From Teredinibacter sp. KSP-S5-2 (GTDB lineage Bacteria; Pseudomonadota; Gammaproteobacteria; Pseudomonadales; Cellvibrionaceae): DNA of 64,000 nucleotides. Below are positions 17,443 to 27,091 of this stretch, piece by piece; within the stretch, counting starts at the first letter, position 1; each line of letters begins with the position of its first letter. The stretch covers positions 2,602,001 through 2,666,000 of the forward strand of contig NZ_CP120416.1 in NCBI RefSeq assembly GCF_032773895.1. The letters run 5' to 3'. A program made the translations under genes and the position numbers. The notes under the pieces were generated by a model, which saw nothing but the letters and a program-made list of their open reading frames with translations, was not told the DNA's origin and searched no databases.

Positions 17443-17688
17443 AAAACACTTATACAAATGAACATCCACTCGAACTAGCAGACGTATCAGAATAAATAAA
17501 ATAGAAACTTTTTAAAGCAGCGTTTTTATTTATCTAAAAGACTATGTATAGGTAGAGTTAATAGAAGATAAAGCATAGACAACAAAAAATAACTTCAAAC
17601 AATTACAAAGTATATTTATAAAAAATCCAAGAGGAGTAAGCCCTACAACATACAGAACTTATTCCCCTAGAATTTAATGCTCTAGAAC

Positions 17689-18366
17689 TTAGCCCTTAAT
17701 TCGGCGTATACCTAAGCCCAACAACCCCAATAGCATCAGAGCAATAGAACTTGGTTCTGGCACAGAAACAGGTTCAGAGGCAAAACGTAAGTTATCGTAT
17801 GCAATACCTGCTGGGTCTGTGTTACTGATTGTCACACCAGCGAAAGCAACTGTGGAGCTGAATGTGTAGTTTTCGTTGAAGACAGCCATAGACAAGCTAT
17901 CCACTAAAGAACCATCTCTAGCAAAAAAATCAAATGTTGCAGCACCATTTGCTTCAGCACCACCAATAAGCATGCCTAGACTAAAAATATCGTAGTCGAA
18001 CAACATAGAAACAACACCTTCACCGATATCACTACCGGCTATCCCACCAGCAAGGCCAGCTGCACCTTGTATCGCCCAGATACCATCGTTCGCAGAAGTT
18101 GTGCCCAGAGTCAAAGAACCAGTCGGAGTACCGGAAACTGTTTCAAACCCGCTACCACCTGGATCAATTACAGTTTGACCAACAAAGTGCTCACCAACCG
18201 AAACACCATTTCCATCAAAATAGGCGCTCGCACCGGAAGGCAAAGTAGAGAAATCTTCCATCAGTGGATCTGATGACACTACATTACTCACAGAAACAGG
18301 TAATGCTAATGCGACCGAAGACATGATTGATAAAGTAAACAACGCAACCACTTTTCTTATTGTCAT
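17689..18366 (-). CDS. PEP-CTERM sorting domain protein
   Basis: 225 residues. A signal peptide (residues 1-22) leads a Gly/Ser/Ala-rich beta-type body. The C-terminus VPEPSSIALMLLGLLGLGIRR is a textbook PEP-CTERM tail: PEP motif, hydrophobic segment, arginine cluster. It is the target of exosortase/EpsH and usually linked to exopolysaccharide or floc formation. No exosortase is in this window. The start has an AAGGGA SD. A perfect sigma-54 promoter match lies 50 bp upstream. Confidence 0.92.
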   Translation of the reverse strand: MTIRKVVALFTLSIMSSVALALPVSVSNVVSSDPLMEDFSTLPSGASAYFDGNGVSVGEHFVGQTVIDPGGSGFETVSGTPTGSLTLGTTSANDGIWAIQGAAGLAGGIAGSDIGEGVVSMLFDYDIFSLGMLIGGAEANGAATFDFFARDGSLVDSLSMAVFNENYTFSSTVAFAGVTISNTDPAGIAYDNLRFASEPVSVPEPSSIALMLLGLLGLGIRRIKG

Positions 18367-18415
18367 ATTATGTATCCCTTAATTATTGCTTGTCGTTAAT
18401 GGTATTTCACCATTC

Positions 18416-18431
18416 AGCAATTACTGTACCA
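18416..18431 (-). promoter_or_regulatory. Sigma-54 (RpoN) -24/-12 promoter of the PEP-CTERM gene
   Basis: On the minus strand the bases read TGGTACAGTAATTGCT, an exact match to TGGYACR-N4-TTGCW with the correct GG-to-GC spacing. Transcription would start near 18405, leaving a leader of about 40 bases with an AAGGGA SD before ATG 18366. PEP-CTERM/exosortase loci are known to be linked to the PrsK/PrsR sigma-54 activator pair. Confidence 0.75.
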
Positions 18432-18548
18432 GTGAAAAAAAAACGATTCAGATCAACAGGTTATATTTAACTTGGATGAAATGAATAATTATTCCTGTAA
18501 AAAAAACTGACAAGCCAAGAACAACTGTTATGACTTAAAATTCAATGC

Positions 18549-18564
18549 ATTCGTAAATACGAAT
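18549..18564. promoter_or_regulatory. ATTCGTA-aa-TACGAAT dyad, candidate enhancer site for the sigma-54 promoter
   Basis: Perfect 7-bp arms around a 2-base centre, about 120-130 bp upstream of the -24 element, the usual distance for an enhancer-binding protein. A further TACGAAT half-site is at 18626-18632. Confidence 0.45.
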
Positions 18565-18713
18565 TATTACCAAAGGCCTAAACGGAAAGCATTTATATAA
18601 TTATTAAGAGGCGTTAGATTTAATTACGAATCAAGAGAGGTAGAAAAACTTTATAGGCTAGAAAATAAAACAAAATCAGGCATGACTGCCGACAACTGGA
18701 CACTATGTTTTGC

Positions 18714-18768
18714 TTAAAAAAGAAATATTCCGCTGAGAAATAAAACAATATTGTAATTTCTCAGCGGA
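18714..18768 (-). terminator. guaA terminator
   Basis: TCCGCTGAGAAAT (18729-18741) pairs perfectly over 13 bp with ATTTCTCAGCGGA (18756-18768). The loop holds the palindrome ACAATATTGT. On the minus strand a T-rich run follows the stem (18714-18728). Confidence 0.8.
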
Positions 18769-18788
18769 TAAAATTATTTAATAATGCC

Positions 18789-20366
18789 CTATTCCCACTC
18801 AATAGTAGCAGGTGGTTTACTGGACACATCGTAAGTCACGCGAGAAACACCAGAGATTTCGTTAATAATTCTATTGGATACTTTCTCCAATAACTCATAT
18901 GGCAGATGTGCCCAACGAGCCGTCATGAAATCTATGGTTTCTACCGCACGTAAGGCAATTACCCACTCGTAGCGACGCGCATCACCAACAACACCAACGG
19001 ATTTAACAGGCAGGAATACGGCAAATGCCTGACTGGTTTTGTGGTACCAACCTGACTCATGTAATTCCTGAATAAAAATTGCGTCTGCCTCGCGAAGAAT
19101 GTCGGCATATTCTTTTTTCACTTCACCGAGAATGCGAACACCTAAACCTGGCCCAGGGAATGGATGACGGTAAACCATATCGTATGGTAGGCCAAGTTCT
19201 AAACCAATCTTTCTCACTTCGTCTTTAAATAACTCACGTAACGGTTCAACCAGTTCCATTTCCATTTTGTCAGGCAAACCACCCACATTATGGTGGGATT
19301 TAATCACATGCGCTTTCCCGGTTTTGGCCGCCGCAGACTCAATAACGTCTGGGTAGATTGTACCTTGCGCCAACCAGTTAACGCCTTGAAGCTTTTTCCC
19401 TTCTTCTTCAAATACGTCGATAAACTTATTACCAATAATTTTTCGTTTTTGTTCCGGGTCCTGAACACCTTTCAAGTTATCAAGGAACATGGCTTCTTTA
19501 TCTGCACGAATAACTTTGACGCCCATGTTTTTAGCAAACATGTCCATCACCTGGTCGCCTTCATTCTTGCGCAGAAGTCCGTTATCCACAAAAACGCATG
19601 TCAGCTGATCACCAATAGCTCGGTGTAAAAGTGCTGCGACAACAGAGGAATCCACGCCGCCAGACAAACCAAGTAAAACTTTGTCTTTTCCAACTTGATC
19701 GCGAACACGTTCTATCGCATCTTCAACAATATTGGCCGGAGTCCAAAGCGCTTCACACTCACAAAGTTGCAGTACAAAATGCTCAAAAATACGTTTCCCT
19801 TGAAGAGTGTGTGTCACTTCAGGGTGGAACTGTACCCCGTAGAAACGCTTTTCTTCGTTGTACATACCAGCAATAGCACAAGAATCGGTGGAAGCCATTA
19901 ATTGAAAGCTTTCTGGCATTTGTACCACTTTATCGCCGTGGCTCATCCACACATCCAGCAACGCTTCACCGTCATGACTTACATGGTCTTTGATATCCTG
20001 AAAAAGGCGACTTTCACCCTCTACTTTTACCTGAGCATAGCCAAACTCACGGATATTCGACCCTTCAACCTTACCACCAAGCTGTTCGGCCATAGTCTGC
20101 ATGCCATAGCAGATTCCCAATACAGGTACGCCAAGGGTAAAGACCACTTCAGGGGCTCTGGGCGACTGCCCTTCTGTCACAGATTCCGGGCCACCGGCGA
20201 GAATAATACCTTTAGGGTTAAATTCACGAATTTCTTCATCCGTCATATCAAAAGCACGAATCTCAGAATAAACACCAATTTCCCGTACACGACGAGCGAT
20301 GAGTTGAGTGTACTGAGAGCCAAAATCAAGAATAAGGATACGCTGAGCGTGGATATCAATGGACAT
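18789..20366 (-). CDS. guaA: GMP synthase (glutamine-hydrolysing)
   Basis: 525 residues, full length. The N-terminal class I amidotransferase has the catalytic Cys in [16 protein letters not shown] (~86) and His/Glu in [10 protein letters not shown]. The ATP-pyrophosphatase P-loop [14 protein letters not shown] is at ~235, and the dimerisation domain ends in the invariant KPPATIEWE. It converts XMP to GMP in the cytosol. It follows guaB by 73 bp in the usual guaBA operon, with a GC-rich hairpin in the gap. Confidence 0.98.
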   Translation of the reverse strand: MSIDIHAQRILILDFGSQYTQLIARRVREIGVYSEIRAFDMTDEEIREFNPKGIILAGGPESVTEGQSPRAPEVVFTLGVPVLGICYGMQTMAEQLGGKVEGSNIREFGYAQVKVEGESRLFQDIKDHVSHDGEALLDVWMSHGDKVVQMPESFQLMASTDSCAIAGMYNEEKRFYGVQFHPEVTHTLQGKRIFEHFVLQLCECEALWTPANIVEDAIERVRDQVGKDKVLLGLSGGVDSSVVAALLHRAIGDQLTCVFVDNGLLRKNEGDQVMDMFAKNMGVKVIRADKEAMFLDNLKGVQDPEQKRKIIGNKFIDVFEEEGKKLQGVNWLAQGTIYPDVIESAAAKTGKAHVIKSHHNVGGLPDKMEMELVEPLRELFKDEVRKIGLELGLPYDMVYRHPFPGPGLGVRILGEVKKEYADILREADAIFIQELHESGWYHKTSQAFAVFLPVKSVGVVGDARRYEWVIALRAVETIDFMTARWAHLPYELLEKVSNRIINEISGVSRVTYDVSSKPPATIEWE

Positions 20367-20407
20367 AAGCGCTTCTGTCTAATTTAAAGAGGTGGTGGTA
20401 AGTGTTA

Positions 20408-20423
20408 CGCCGCGGATGCGGCG
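20408..20423 (-). other. GC-rich hairpin between guaB and guaA
   Basis: CGCCGC and GCGGCG flank a GGAT loop. No T-run on the minus strand. It may be an RNA processing or stability element that tunes guaB against guaA. Confidence 0.5.
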
Positions 20424-20439
20424 CAACAGTACAGTTAGT

Positions 20440-21915
20440 TTAGCGTCCAGACACGGGATAGTTTGGCGCTTCTTTGGTAATAGTGACATCGTGAACATGA
20501 CTTTCACCCATGCCAGCAGCAGTCACACGAACAAATTCTGGTTTAGTTCTCATCATTTCCATATCCGTGGAACCGGTATACCCCATAGACGCCCGCAATC
20601 CACCCATTAATTGATGAACGATTGCTGACAACGGCCCTTTGTAAGGAACACGTCCTTCAATACCCTCTGGTACAAGCTTTTCTAAACCTTGGCTTGAATC
20701 CTGGAAATAACGGTCAGAAGACCCCTGGGTTTTACCCATTGCCCCCAAAGACCCCATGCCCCGGTATGATTTATATGTACGCCCCTGATATAGCTCTACT
20801 TCACCTGGAGCCTCTTCGGTACCGGCAAACATGGAACCCATCATAACCGCGTGAGCACCGGCAACAATAGCTTTAGAGATATCACCAGAGAAACGAATTC
20901 CACCATCGGCAATGACAGGTACATCAGTGCCTTTCAACGCATCAACTACATTCGCAATTGCCGAAACCTGCGGCACCCCTACACCCGTAACGATTCGAGT
21001 TGTACAAATAGAACCAGGGCCAATACCCACTTTTACGCCATCCGCACCAGCTTCAACCAAGGCTTTGGCCGCCTCGCCCGTGGCAATATTACCGCCAATA
21101 ACCTGAATGTCTGGGTAGTCCTTCTTGATTTTTCGCACACGTTCAATCACGTTTTGCGAGTGTCCGTGAGCAGTATCAACGACCAATACGTCTACACCCG
21201 CTTCTATCAAGGCTGCAACACGGTCATCAGTATCTGGGCTGGTTCCTACGGAAGCACCAACGATCAAACTACCATTTACGTCTTTTGATGCATTCGGGAA
21301 GGTTTCGGCTTTGTTAATGTCTTTAACAGTTATCAAACCACACAGGTCGAAATTATCGTTCACCACCAGAACCTTCTCGATTCTGTGTTGATGGAGCAAA
21401 GCTCTAACGGTTTCAGCCTCGGTTCCTTCTTTCACGGTTACCAGTTTTTCTTTGGGTGTCATGATACTGGCGACACTTGCACTCAGGTTCGTTTCAAAAC
21501 GAACATCCCGCCCAGTCACTATCCCCACCAAATCTTTGCCATCTAATACAGGTACGCCAGAAATTTTGTTTTTCTGGGTAAGAGCAATCAACTCGCTGAT
21601 GGTGGCACTGGATTCAATAGTGATCGGATCTTTTACTACACCCGCTTCAAACTTTTTAACTGCCCGAACTTCTCGAGCCTGGTCTTCAATCGACATACTC
21701 TTGTGGATAATACCAATACCGCCCTCTTGCGCTAACGCAATGGCTAAACCCGATTCAGTTACCGTATCCATCGCCGCCGAGACCAACGGGATATTGAGAG
21801 ACAAATTACGTGTCAACTTGGTTTTTAATGACACATCTTTCGCGGTTACGGATGAGTAGCCAGGAACCAATAAAACATCGTCAAAGGTAAGCGCTTCTTG
21901 AGCAATCCTTAACAT
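20440..21915 (-). CDS. guaB: Inosine-5'-monophosphate dehydrogenase
   Basis: 491 residues. The barrel start [13 protein letters not shown] is followed by two CBS domains (~95-205), the catalytic loop [20 protein letters not shown] with its nucleophilic Cys, the [12 protein letters not shown] phosphate site and the [10 protein letters not shown] flap. It oxidises IMP to XMP with NAD, the rate-limiting step to guanine nucleotides. AAGGCGG SD before ATG 21915. Divergent from xseA, as in many gammaproteobacteria. Confidence 0.98.
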   Translation of the reverse strand: MLRIAQEALTFDDVLLVPGYSSVTAKDVSLKTKLTRNLSLNIPLVSAAMDTVTESGLAIALAQEGGIGIIHKSMSIEDQAREVRAVKKFEAGVVKDPITIESSATISELIALTQKNKISGVPVLDGKDLVGIVTGRDVRFETNLSASVASIMTPKEKLVTVKEGTEAETVRALLHQHRIEKVLVVNDNFDLCGLITVKDINKAETFPNASKDVNGSLIVGASVGTSPDTDDRVAALIEAGVDVLVVDTAHGHSQNVIERVRKIKKDYPDIQVIGGNIATGEAAKALVEAGADGVKVGIGPGSICTTRIVTGVGVPQVSAIANVVDALKGTDVPVIADGGIRFSGDISKAIVAGAHAVMMGSMFAGTEEAPGEVELYQGRTYKSYRGMGSLGAMGKTQGSSDRYFQDSSQGLEKLVPEGIEGRVPYKGPLSAIVHQLMGGLRASMGYTGSTDMEMMRTKPEFVRVTAAGMGESHVHDVTITKEAPNYPVSGR

Positions 21916-22029
21916 AAAACTACCGCCTTAGGTTGGGTGAGGTCGCATGAAGAAAACCCGACATTATAGATGCTCCGGGATGATGGGTAAACAGAGTGAG
22001 GATGGTGTCTAGGCGAAATCAACGTTAAA

Positions 22030-23406
22030 ATGGCCCTCATGACTGATTTATTTTCTCCTGCATTCCCCCAAAACAACCCTGAGCGAAAAGTGCTCAGCGT
22101 TTCTCAATTAAATCGAAAAGCCAAACAGCTGCTTGAAATGCACCTACCCATGATTTGGCTAGAGGGTGAGATATCCAATCTCAGCAAGCCTGGTTCCGGC
22201 CATTGGTACTTCACCTTAAAAGACGAGAATGCCCAGGTACGCGCCGCCATGTTTCGTGGTCGCAATAGCTTGGTAAAAAACCCACCCAATAATGGTGACA
22301 AAGTATTAGTACGTGCCAGGGTAAGCATTTACGAAGGACGCGGAGATTACCAGCTTATCGTCGAACACATGGAAGATGCCGGTTTTGGCATACTGCAAAA
22401 GCGTTATGAAGAGCTAAAAGCCAAGCTTGCCACAGAAGGTCTGTTCGACCAATCACATAAAAAGCCTCTACCTCAGATCCCTAATCATATCGGGGTAATC
22501 ACTTCCCCCACAGGCGCAGCCATCCGGGATGTATTAAGCGTTCTAAAACGTCGCTTCCCACTTTGTCCAGTCACAATTCTGCCTGCCCCCGTCCAAGGTG
22601 ATGGTGCCCACGAAAAACTCATCTCGGCACTAAAGTACGCAGATGAAAGTAGTCAGTTTGACGTTATATTGCTGTGTAGGGGCGGTGGCTCTATTGAAGA
22701 TTTATGGGCATTTAATTCGGAAGATCTGGCAAGATCGATATTTGATGCGCATACACCGGTTGTATCCGCTGTTGGTCATGAGATCGATTTTACCATCGCA
22801 GATTTTGTCGCAGACCATCGCGCACCTACCCCTTCTGCTGCTGCGGAGCTGCTGAGCCCGGATAGCGATCAGCTATTGATCCATATTTATAATCAAGAGC
22901 AAACCCTTCGTCAGCAAATCACAGATATCATTTCCCGGCACCGACAGTCGCTTAATTTGCTCAGTGCGAAAATTAAGCATCCTGGAAATCAAATTCAGCA
23001 ATGGATGCAAAAGCTTGATCACCTGGAACTGAAACAATTAAATGCCGTGAGCAATACCATTGCTCAACGCAAAAACAACGTTATGCAGCTGGACGCAAGA
23101 TTACAACGTTGCTCCCCGGCTAATAGAATTCAGCTTGATAAGCAAAAGCTTAGTCAAATCAGCGAAAAACTTTTTTATCTGATTAACCAAACGCTCAAGC
23201 AAAAAAAATATGGCCTAACCAAAGCCGCAGAATCACTGGATATCGTCAGCCCTCTTTCAACCCTAAAAAGAGGCTATTCCATTGTAAAAACCGAAAAAAA
23301 CACCGTTGTAAAATCAGCAAGTCAACTGACCAAGCAACAAGAAATTGAGATTCAGTTTGGCCAAGGCAAAGCCAAGGCAAGCGTTCTGGAAATTGATCCC
23401 ACCTGA
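22030..23406 (+). CDS. xseA: Exodeoxyribonuclease VII large subunit
   Basis: 458 residues, normal length. The N-terminal OB fold shows LEGEISNLSKPGSGHWYFTLKD (split over residues ~44-66), the catalytic domain has GVITSPTGAAIRDVL and the signature RGGGSIEDLWAFN, and the C-terminal half is a long coiled coil ending in LKRGYSIV. It degrades single-stranded DNA together with XseB (not in this window). ATG 22030 and ATG 22039 are both possible starts. Confidence 0.97.
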   Translation: MALMTDLFSPAFPQNNPERKVLSVSQLNRKAKQLLEMHLPMIWLEGEISNLSKPGSGHWYFTLKDENAQVRAAMFRGRNSLVKNPPNNGDKVLVRARVSIYEGRGDYQLIVEHMEDAGFGILQKRYEELKAKLATEGLFDQSHKKPLPQIPNHIGVITSPTGAAIRDVLSVLKRRFPLCPVTILPAPVQGDGAHEKLISALKYADESSQFDVILLCRGGGSIEDLWAFNSEDLARSIFDAHTPVVSAVGHEIDFTIADFVADHRAPTPSAAAELLSPDSDQLLIHIYNQEQTLRQQITDIISRHRQSLNLLSAKIKHPGNQIQQWMQKLDHLELKQLNAVSNTIAQRKNNVMQLDARLQRCSPANRIQLDKQKLSQISEKLFYLINQTLKQKKYGLTKAAESLDIVSPLSTLKRGYSIVKTEKNTVVKSASQLTKQQEIEIQFGQGKAKASVLEIDPT

Positions 23407-23502
23407 AACCGGCTAGACAGTAAATAGAAATTCGTTAACCATGTAGAGGGGCTGTTGCAATTTGCAGCCCGGTTACCCACTCACGCCAGAGCCCAAAACG
23501 AT

Positions 23503-25221
23503 ATGGAACACTCAAACCCACATATTGCCGTGCCCTACCTCATTGAGACAGTTGCTTTTTTGCTGACGGTGGTCGTTATTGTTCCATTATTTAAAAAGCT
23601 GAAAATCAGTCCAATTCTCGGCTATCTCGCTGTTGGGGCAATTATTGGCCCACATAGTATTGCTTTGGTTAAAGATGCACAGGAAGTGCAGCACCTCGCT
23701 GAGCTGGGGGTTATATTCTTATTGTTCACCATTGGTCTTGAACTGTCTTTTGATCGCCTCAGATCCTATTCAAAACTTATCTTTGGGCTTGGCACCATGC
23801 AGGTGCTCTTTTCCGCACTCGCTATCGGCGCTGTCGCAGTTTTATGGGGTAACCCGGTTAAAGCCTCGATTATTATTGGCTTGTGTCTGGCGTTATCATC
23901 AACGGCCATGGTGGTTCAACTTTTAAAAGAAAGCGGGCAAATGTCAGCCACCCACGGACGCACCAGTTTTGCGGTGCTGCTCTTACAAGACCTGGCCGTT
24001 GTTCCCATACTTATTTTGCTATCGGTGTTTGGCAGCCAGAGCGAGCAGAATATCTGGCACAGCATTGCGATTTCTTTAATACATGCCTTTTCGGCTGTTG
24101 GCTTAATTATTATTCTCGGTCGCTATGTTCTACGTTATCTGTTTCGTGTCGCGTCAAAAACCAATAGCGTTGACGTATTTACCGCAACCATGCTGCTGAC
24201 TATTTTGGCAATATCCCTTGCTACCGGACTAGCGGGTTTATCCATGGCACTCGGCGCTTTTCTTGCTGGCTTACTGTTGGCAGAAACTGAATTCAGGCAC
24301 CAAATCGAGGTGGAAATCGAACCCTTCAAAGGGCTACTACTCGGCCTGTTTTTTATGGGCGTGGGTATGAACCTCGATTTTATCGTCGCCGTTGAGAATG
24401 GCTTTTGGGTATTGGCTTCGGTATTTGGTCTTATCTTAGTTAAAGCAATTATCGGCACACTATTATCACGGTGCTTTAAATTAACCTGGACTGACTCCAT
24501 GAGAACAGGTCTTCTGCTATCTGAGGCAGGGGAATTTGCATTTGTCGTAATCGGACAAGCGTCTGCCGCCTACAACTTAATAGATCAAGAGACCGGACAG
24601 TTTATGATTGTTGTCGCAGGTCTTTCGATGATCCTGACTCCAGCACTTGCTGCGCTTGGTAATACCATTGCCAAAAGAAAACCTCTGGTGGAAAAGTACG
24701 AGCAAATGCTTTTGCCTGAGAATGAAGAAATACACAAGCATGTGATCATCGGCGGCTTTGGTCGGGTTGGTAAATCCGTAGCTGCAGTACTAAAAAGTCA
24801 GTCTGTTCCCTACATCGCACTGGATATGAACATCGATAATGTTAAAAAGTTTCGTGAGTCCGACGAGCCTGTTTATTACGGTGATGCTGCACGCCCGGAA
24901 CTACTGGAAAATGCAGGTGCAAATCAGGCTTCTGTGCTTCTAATAACAATGGATGATCCGATTTCCGCGGAAAATGCTGTTTCCAGCGCAAGAGAGCATT
25001 GGCCAGAACTGCCAATTGTTGTGCGGGCACGGGACACGGATTTTAAACTCGAACTGATTGCAGCTGGAGCAAATGCAGTGGTCCCGGAGCCACTCGAAGC
25101 CAGCCTACAGCTTTCAGGCCATGTTTTAGAATATACCGGAATGCAAAAACACGAAGTTGAGCAGTGCGTCCAATTAATTCGAGCGCATAATTATCAGGAA
25201 ATCATTCATCCGAAACTCTAA
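23503..25221 (+). CDS. CPA2-family K+/H+ antiporter with RCK domain (KefB/KefC-like)
   Basis: 572 residues from ATG 23503. An in-frame TTG at 23455 with a GAGGGG SD would add 16 residues and cannot be excluded. About 12 membrane segments include the family motifs SPILGYLAVGAIIGPH, ELGVIFLLFTIGLELS and LCLALSSTAMVVQLL. A cytosolic TrkA-N/RCK domain (from ~410) has the GGFGRVGKS nucleotide-binding loop and DAARPELLENAG. It is probably a potassium-efflux or proton antiporter. The 3' end overlaps the convergent PiT-like gene by 4 bases. Confidence 0.92.
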   Translation: MEHSNPHIAVPYLIETVAFLLTVVVIVPLFKKLKISPILGYLAVGAIIGPHSIALVKDAQEVQHLAELGVIFLLFTIGLELSFDRLRSYSKLIFGLGTMQVLFSALAIGAVAVLWGNPVKASIIIGLCLALSSTAMVVQLLKESGQMSATHGRTSFAVLLLQDLAVVPILILLSVFGSQSEQNIWHSIAISLIHAFSAVGLIIILGRYVLRYLFRVASKTNSVDVFTATMLLTILAISLATGLAGLSMALGAFLAGLLLAETEFRHQIEVEIEPFKGLLLGLFFMGVGMNLDFIVAVENGFWVLASVFGLILVKAIIGTLLSRCFKLTWTDSMRTGLLLSEAGEFAFVVIGQASAAYNLIDQETGQFMIVVAGLSMILTPALAALGNTIAKRKPLVEKYEQMLLPENEEIHKHVIIGGFGRVGKSVAAVLKSQSVPYIALDMNIDNVKKFRESDEPVYYGDAARPELLENAGANQASVLLITMDDPISAENAVSSAREHWPELPIVVRARDTDFKLELIAAGANAVVPEPLEASLQLSGHVLEYTGMQKHEVEQCVQLIRAHNYQEIIHPKL

Positions 25222-26168
25222 GCCAGCATAGGTAAACCAAGCGCTAACACAATACTGACGATTAACCCAGTTAGCGCTTTAAAAATATCTTTCACAACCA
25301 GATGAGTTGTGTCTTTTATCGGCGGGATAAACATGTGCCAACTTATGGCGAACTGCCTTCCTGCCAACAAACCCAGAAAAACCCATGTGGTGCTCATCGG
25401 CATATTGCTCCACTCTTTAAACACAAGAAGAATAATGGCGTAAATAAAATCAATAATGGTTGCCGAACGAATATCTGCAGTACCGGTTTTCTCCGACACA
25501 ATTTTCTGAATTGCGCCGCCCATCTGAAAAAATATTGCACCCTGTAAAGCAACCAGTAACAGCAACGCCAGTACAAGCACTTCAATGGACATTATCCTCG
25601 GAGCATAAACAAAAATATTTGCCAAATCCTGAATCAGCCATTGGCTCCATAAAAAAGCAGTAGCGCCCCACTGTAAAACCACCCAATAGGTTTCTATTGG
25701 CTGACCCTTGGTTTTCTCGAAATATTCCGTTGTTTTATTAATCACAAAACGATAAATAACAATGGCTATGACAAAAGCCACTAAATATCCGATACCCGAT
25801 TTCAACAACATGACATTAATATTTTTCGGATTAAACACCGCAAGAATAAGAAAGGTTGTGCTTACCGGAACACCATAGCGGGTCAACAACAGGATGACCA
25901 AAGGAGGTATAACATGAAACCATTGCAACCCCAGTTCCGGCACAGGAAATTTTTCTAGCCGACCATACGCAGGATCACCACCATGGGTGTACCAGCCATA
26001 GACGACAACAATAACCAGTACTATTGACGAAAAACACCAGAGTACCCACCAAGGTCGGCGGCAGTTGGAGGCAATAAAGGTTCCTAAGGTTTGGATTGAA
26101 TCATTGGCAACAATGGAGTAAGCCGCAAGCATAAAGCCCACAACCATATAGATTTCAACTAAAGACAT
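25218..26168 (-). CDS. PiT-like (inorganic phosphate transporter-related) membrane protein
   Basis: 316 residues, about nine membrane segments. The N-terminal ANDSIQTLGTF resembles the GANDVANA signature of PiT phosphate permeases. VPVSTTFLIL (~102) and MPMSTTWVFLGLL (~250) look like the two copies of the P-x-STT element that arise from the internal duplication of that family. It is shorter than classical PiT proteins and the signatures are altered, so the substrate is uncertain. It ends convergently with the antiporter. Confidence 0.7.
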   Translation of the reverse strand: MSLVEIYMVVGFMLAAYSIVANDSIQTLGTFIASNCRRPWWVLWCFSSIVLVIVVVYGWYTHGGDPAYGRLEKFPVPELGLQWFHVIPPLVILLLTRYGVPVSTTFLILAVFNPKNINVMLLKSGIGYLVAFVIAIVIYRFVINKTTEYFEKTKGQPIETYWVVLQWGATAFLWSQWLIQDLANIFVYAPRIMSIEVLVLALLLLVALQGAIFFQMGGAIQKIVSEKTGTADIRSATIIDFIYAIILLVFKEWSNMPMSTTWVFLGLLAGRQFAISWHMFIPPIKDTTHLVVKDIFKALTGLIVSIVLALGLPMLA

Positions 26169-26281
26169 AAGACTTGCCTGTATTCATTCTAATTGGCGTA
26201 TTGATTCACACAAAAGTCAATTAGATGATGAACACATGACAAGGATATGACCGTTCGATAACAGCCAATAAAAAAATTTGA

Positions 26282-27091
26282 TCAGGACCAAGCAGACAAA
26301 AATATTCGCGCACCCATCACAACCAGCAGAATGCAAAACATTATTTTCAATACTTTTTCCGGAAGCTTGCTCGCAACCTTGGCACCAATGGGTGCAAAAA
26401 AGACACTGGAGAAAGTTAAAACCAAAAAAGCGGGAACATTGATTAAGCCAATGCTTCCAAATGGTGCTTCAGAAAATTGTTCGCCCGTAATCAAAATAGC
26501 CACAACAGAAGGCATGGAAACCATTAAGCCAAAGCTTGCCGCTGTACCAACAGCTCGAATCGCGGTCAAACCAAACGACATCAAAATAGGTACGCCCAAT
26601 GCGCCACCACCCACACCGGCCATACCCGACAATAACCCCAATACGAATCCAAACGGTACGCGAAGTATAAATATATCTGGAACCTGAAACTTGGCAAAAT
26701 TTGGAAAAACAAGAAGAAACGCCACGAACCAAAGCATACAAGCGAAAACCAAAGACAGTGCTACACCATGAGTGTTCACCACAAACTGGCTCGCCAAAAT
26801 AACGCCCAACACAACCGGTATTACTAGCTTTAACGCTACCGATAAATCCATATTACCGAGACGGTAATGGGAGAAAGATGATGAGAGTGCATTCGGTAAA
26901 ATGACTGACAAAGATGTTGACACCGCCATGGCCATCGCATGCTCATAAACCAAACCATAACGGGTAAAAAGAAACAGTAGCGCGGGCACCATGATCACAC
27001 CACCGCCCAAGCCAAAAAGACCAGCGATAAAACCAGCAACAACACCAGTCGGCAATAATAAGCTCAACAGAGAAATCAGTTCATTAGTCAT
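26282..27091 (-). CDS. TauE/SafE-family sulfite exporter-like permease
   Basis: 269 residues from ATG 27091. Upstream in-frame TTG 27136 would lie inside ydcF. Two homologous halves carry the glycine signatures GLFGLGGGVIMVPAL (~25) and GLLSGMAGVGGGALGVPIL (~155), with about eight membrane segments. The family transports sulfonates, sulfite or other anions; the substrate is not evident. The start overlaps the ydcF-like stop by 8 bases, so translation is coupled. Confidence 0.88.
   Translation of the reverse strand: MTNELISLLSLLLPTGVVAGFIAGLFGLGGGVIMVPALLFLFTRYGLVYEHAMAMAVSTSLSVILPNALSSSFSHYRLGNMDLSVALKLVIPVVLGVILASQFVVNTHGVALSLVFACMLWFVAFLLVFPNFAKFQVPDIFILRVPFGFVLGLLSGMAGVGGGALGVPILMSFGLTAIRAVGTAASFGLMVSMPSVVAILITGEQFSEAPFGSIGLINVPAFLVLTFSSVFFAPIGAKVASKLPEKVLKIMFCILLVVMGARIFLSAWS

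Larger units (their letters stand above)
18367..18788. other. Intergenic region: PEP-CTERM control region and guaA terminator
   Basis: 422 bp without an ORF. On the minus strand it carries, from right to left, the guaA terminator hairpin (18714-18768), TACGAAT half-sites (18626-18632 and the dyad 18549-18564), and the sigma-54-type -24/-12 element (18416-18431). Confidence 0.7.
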
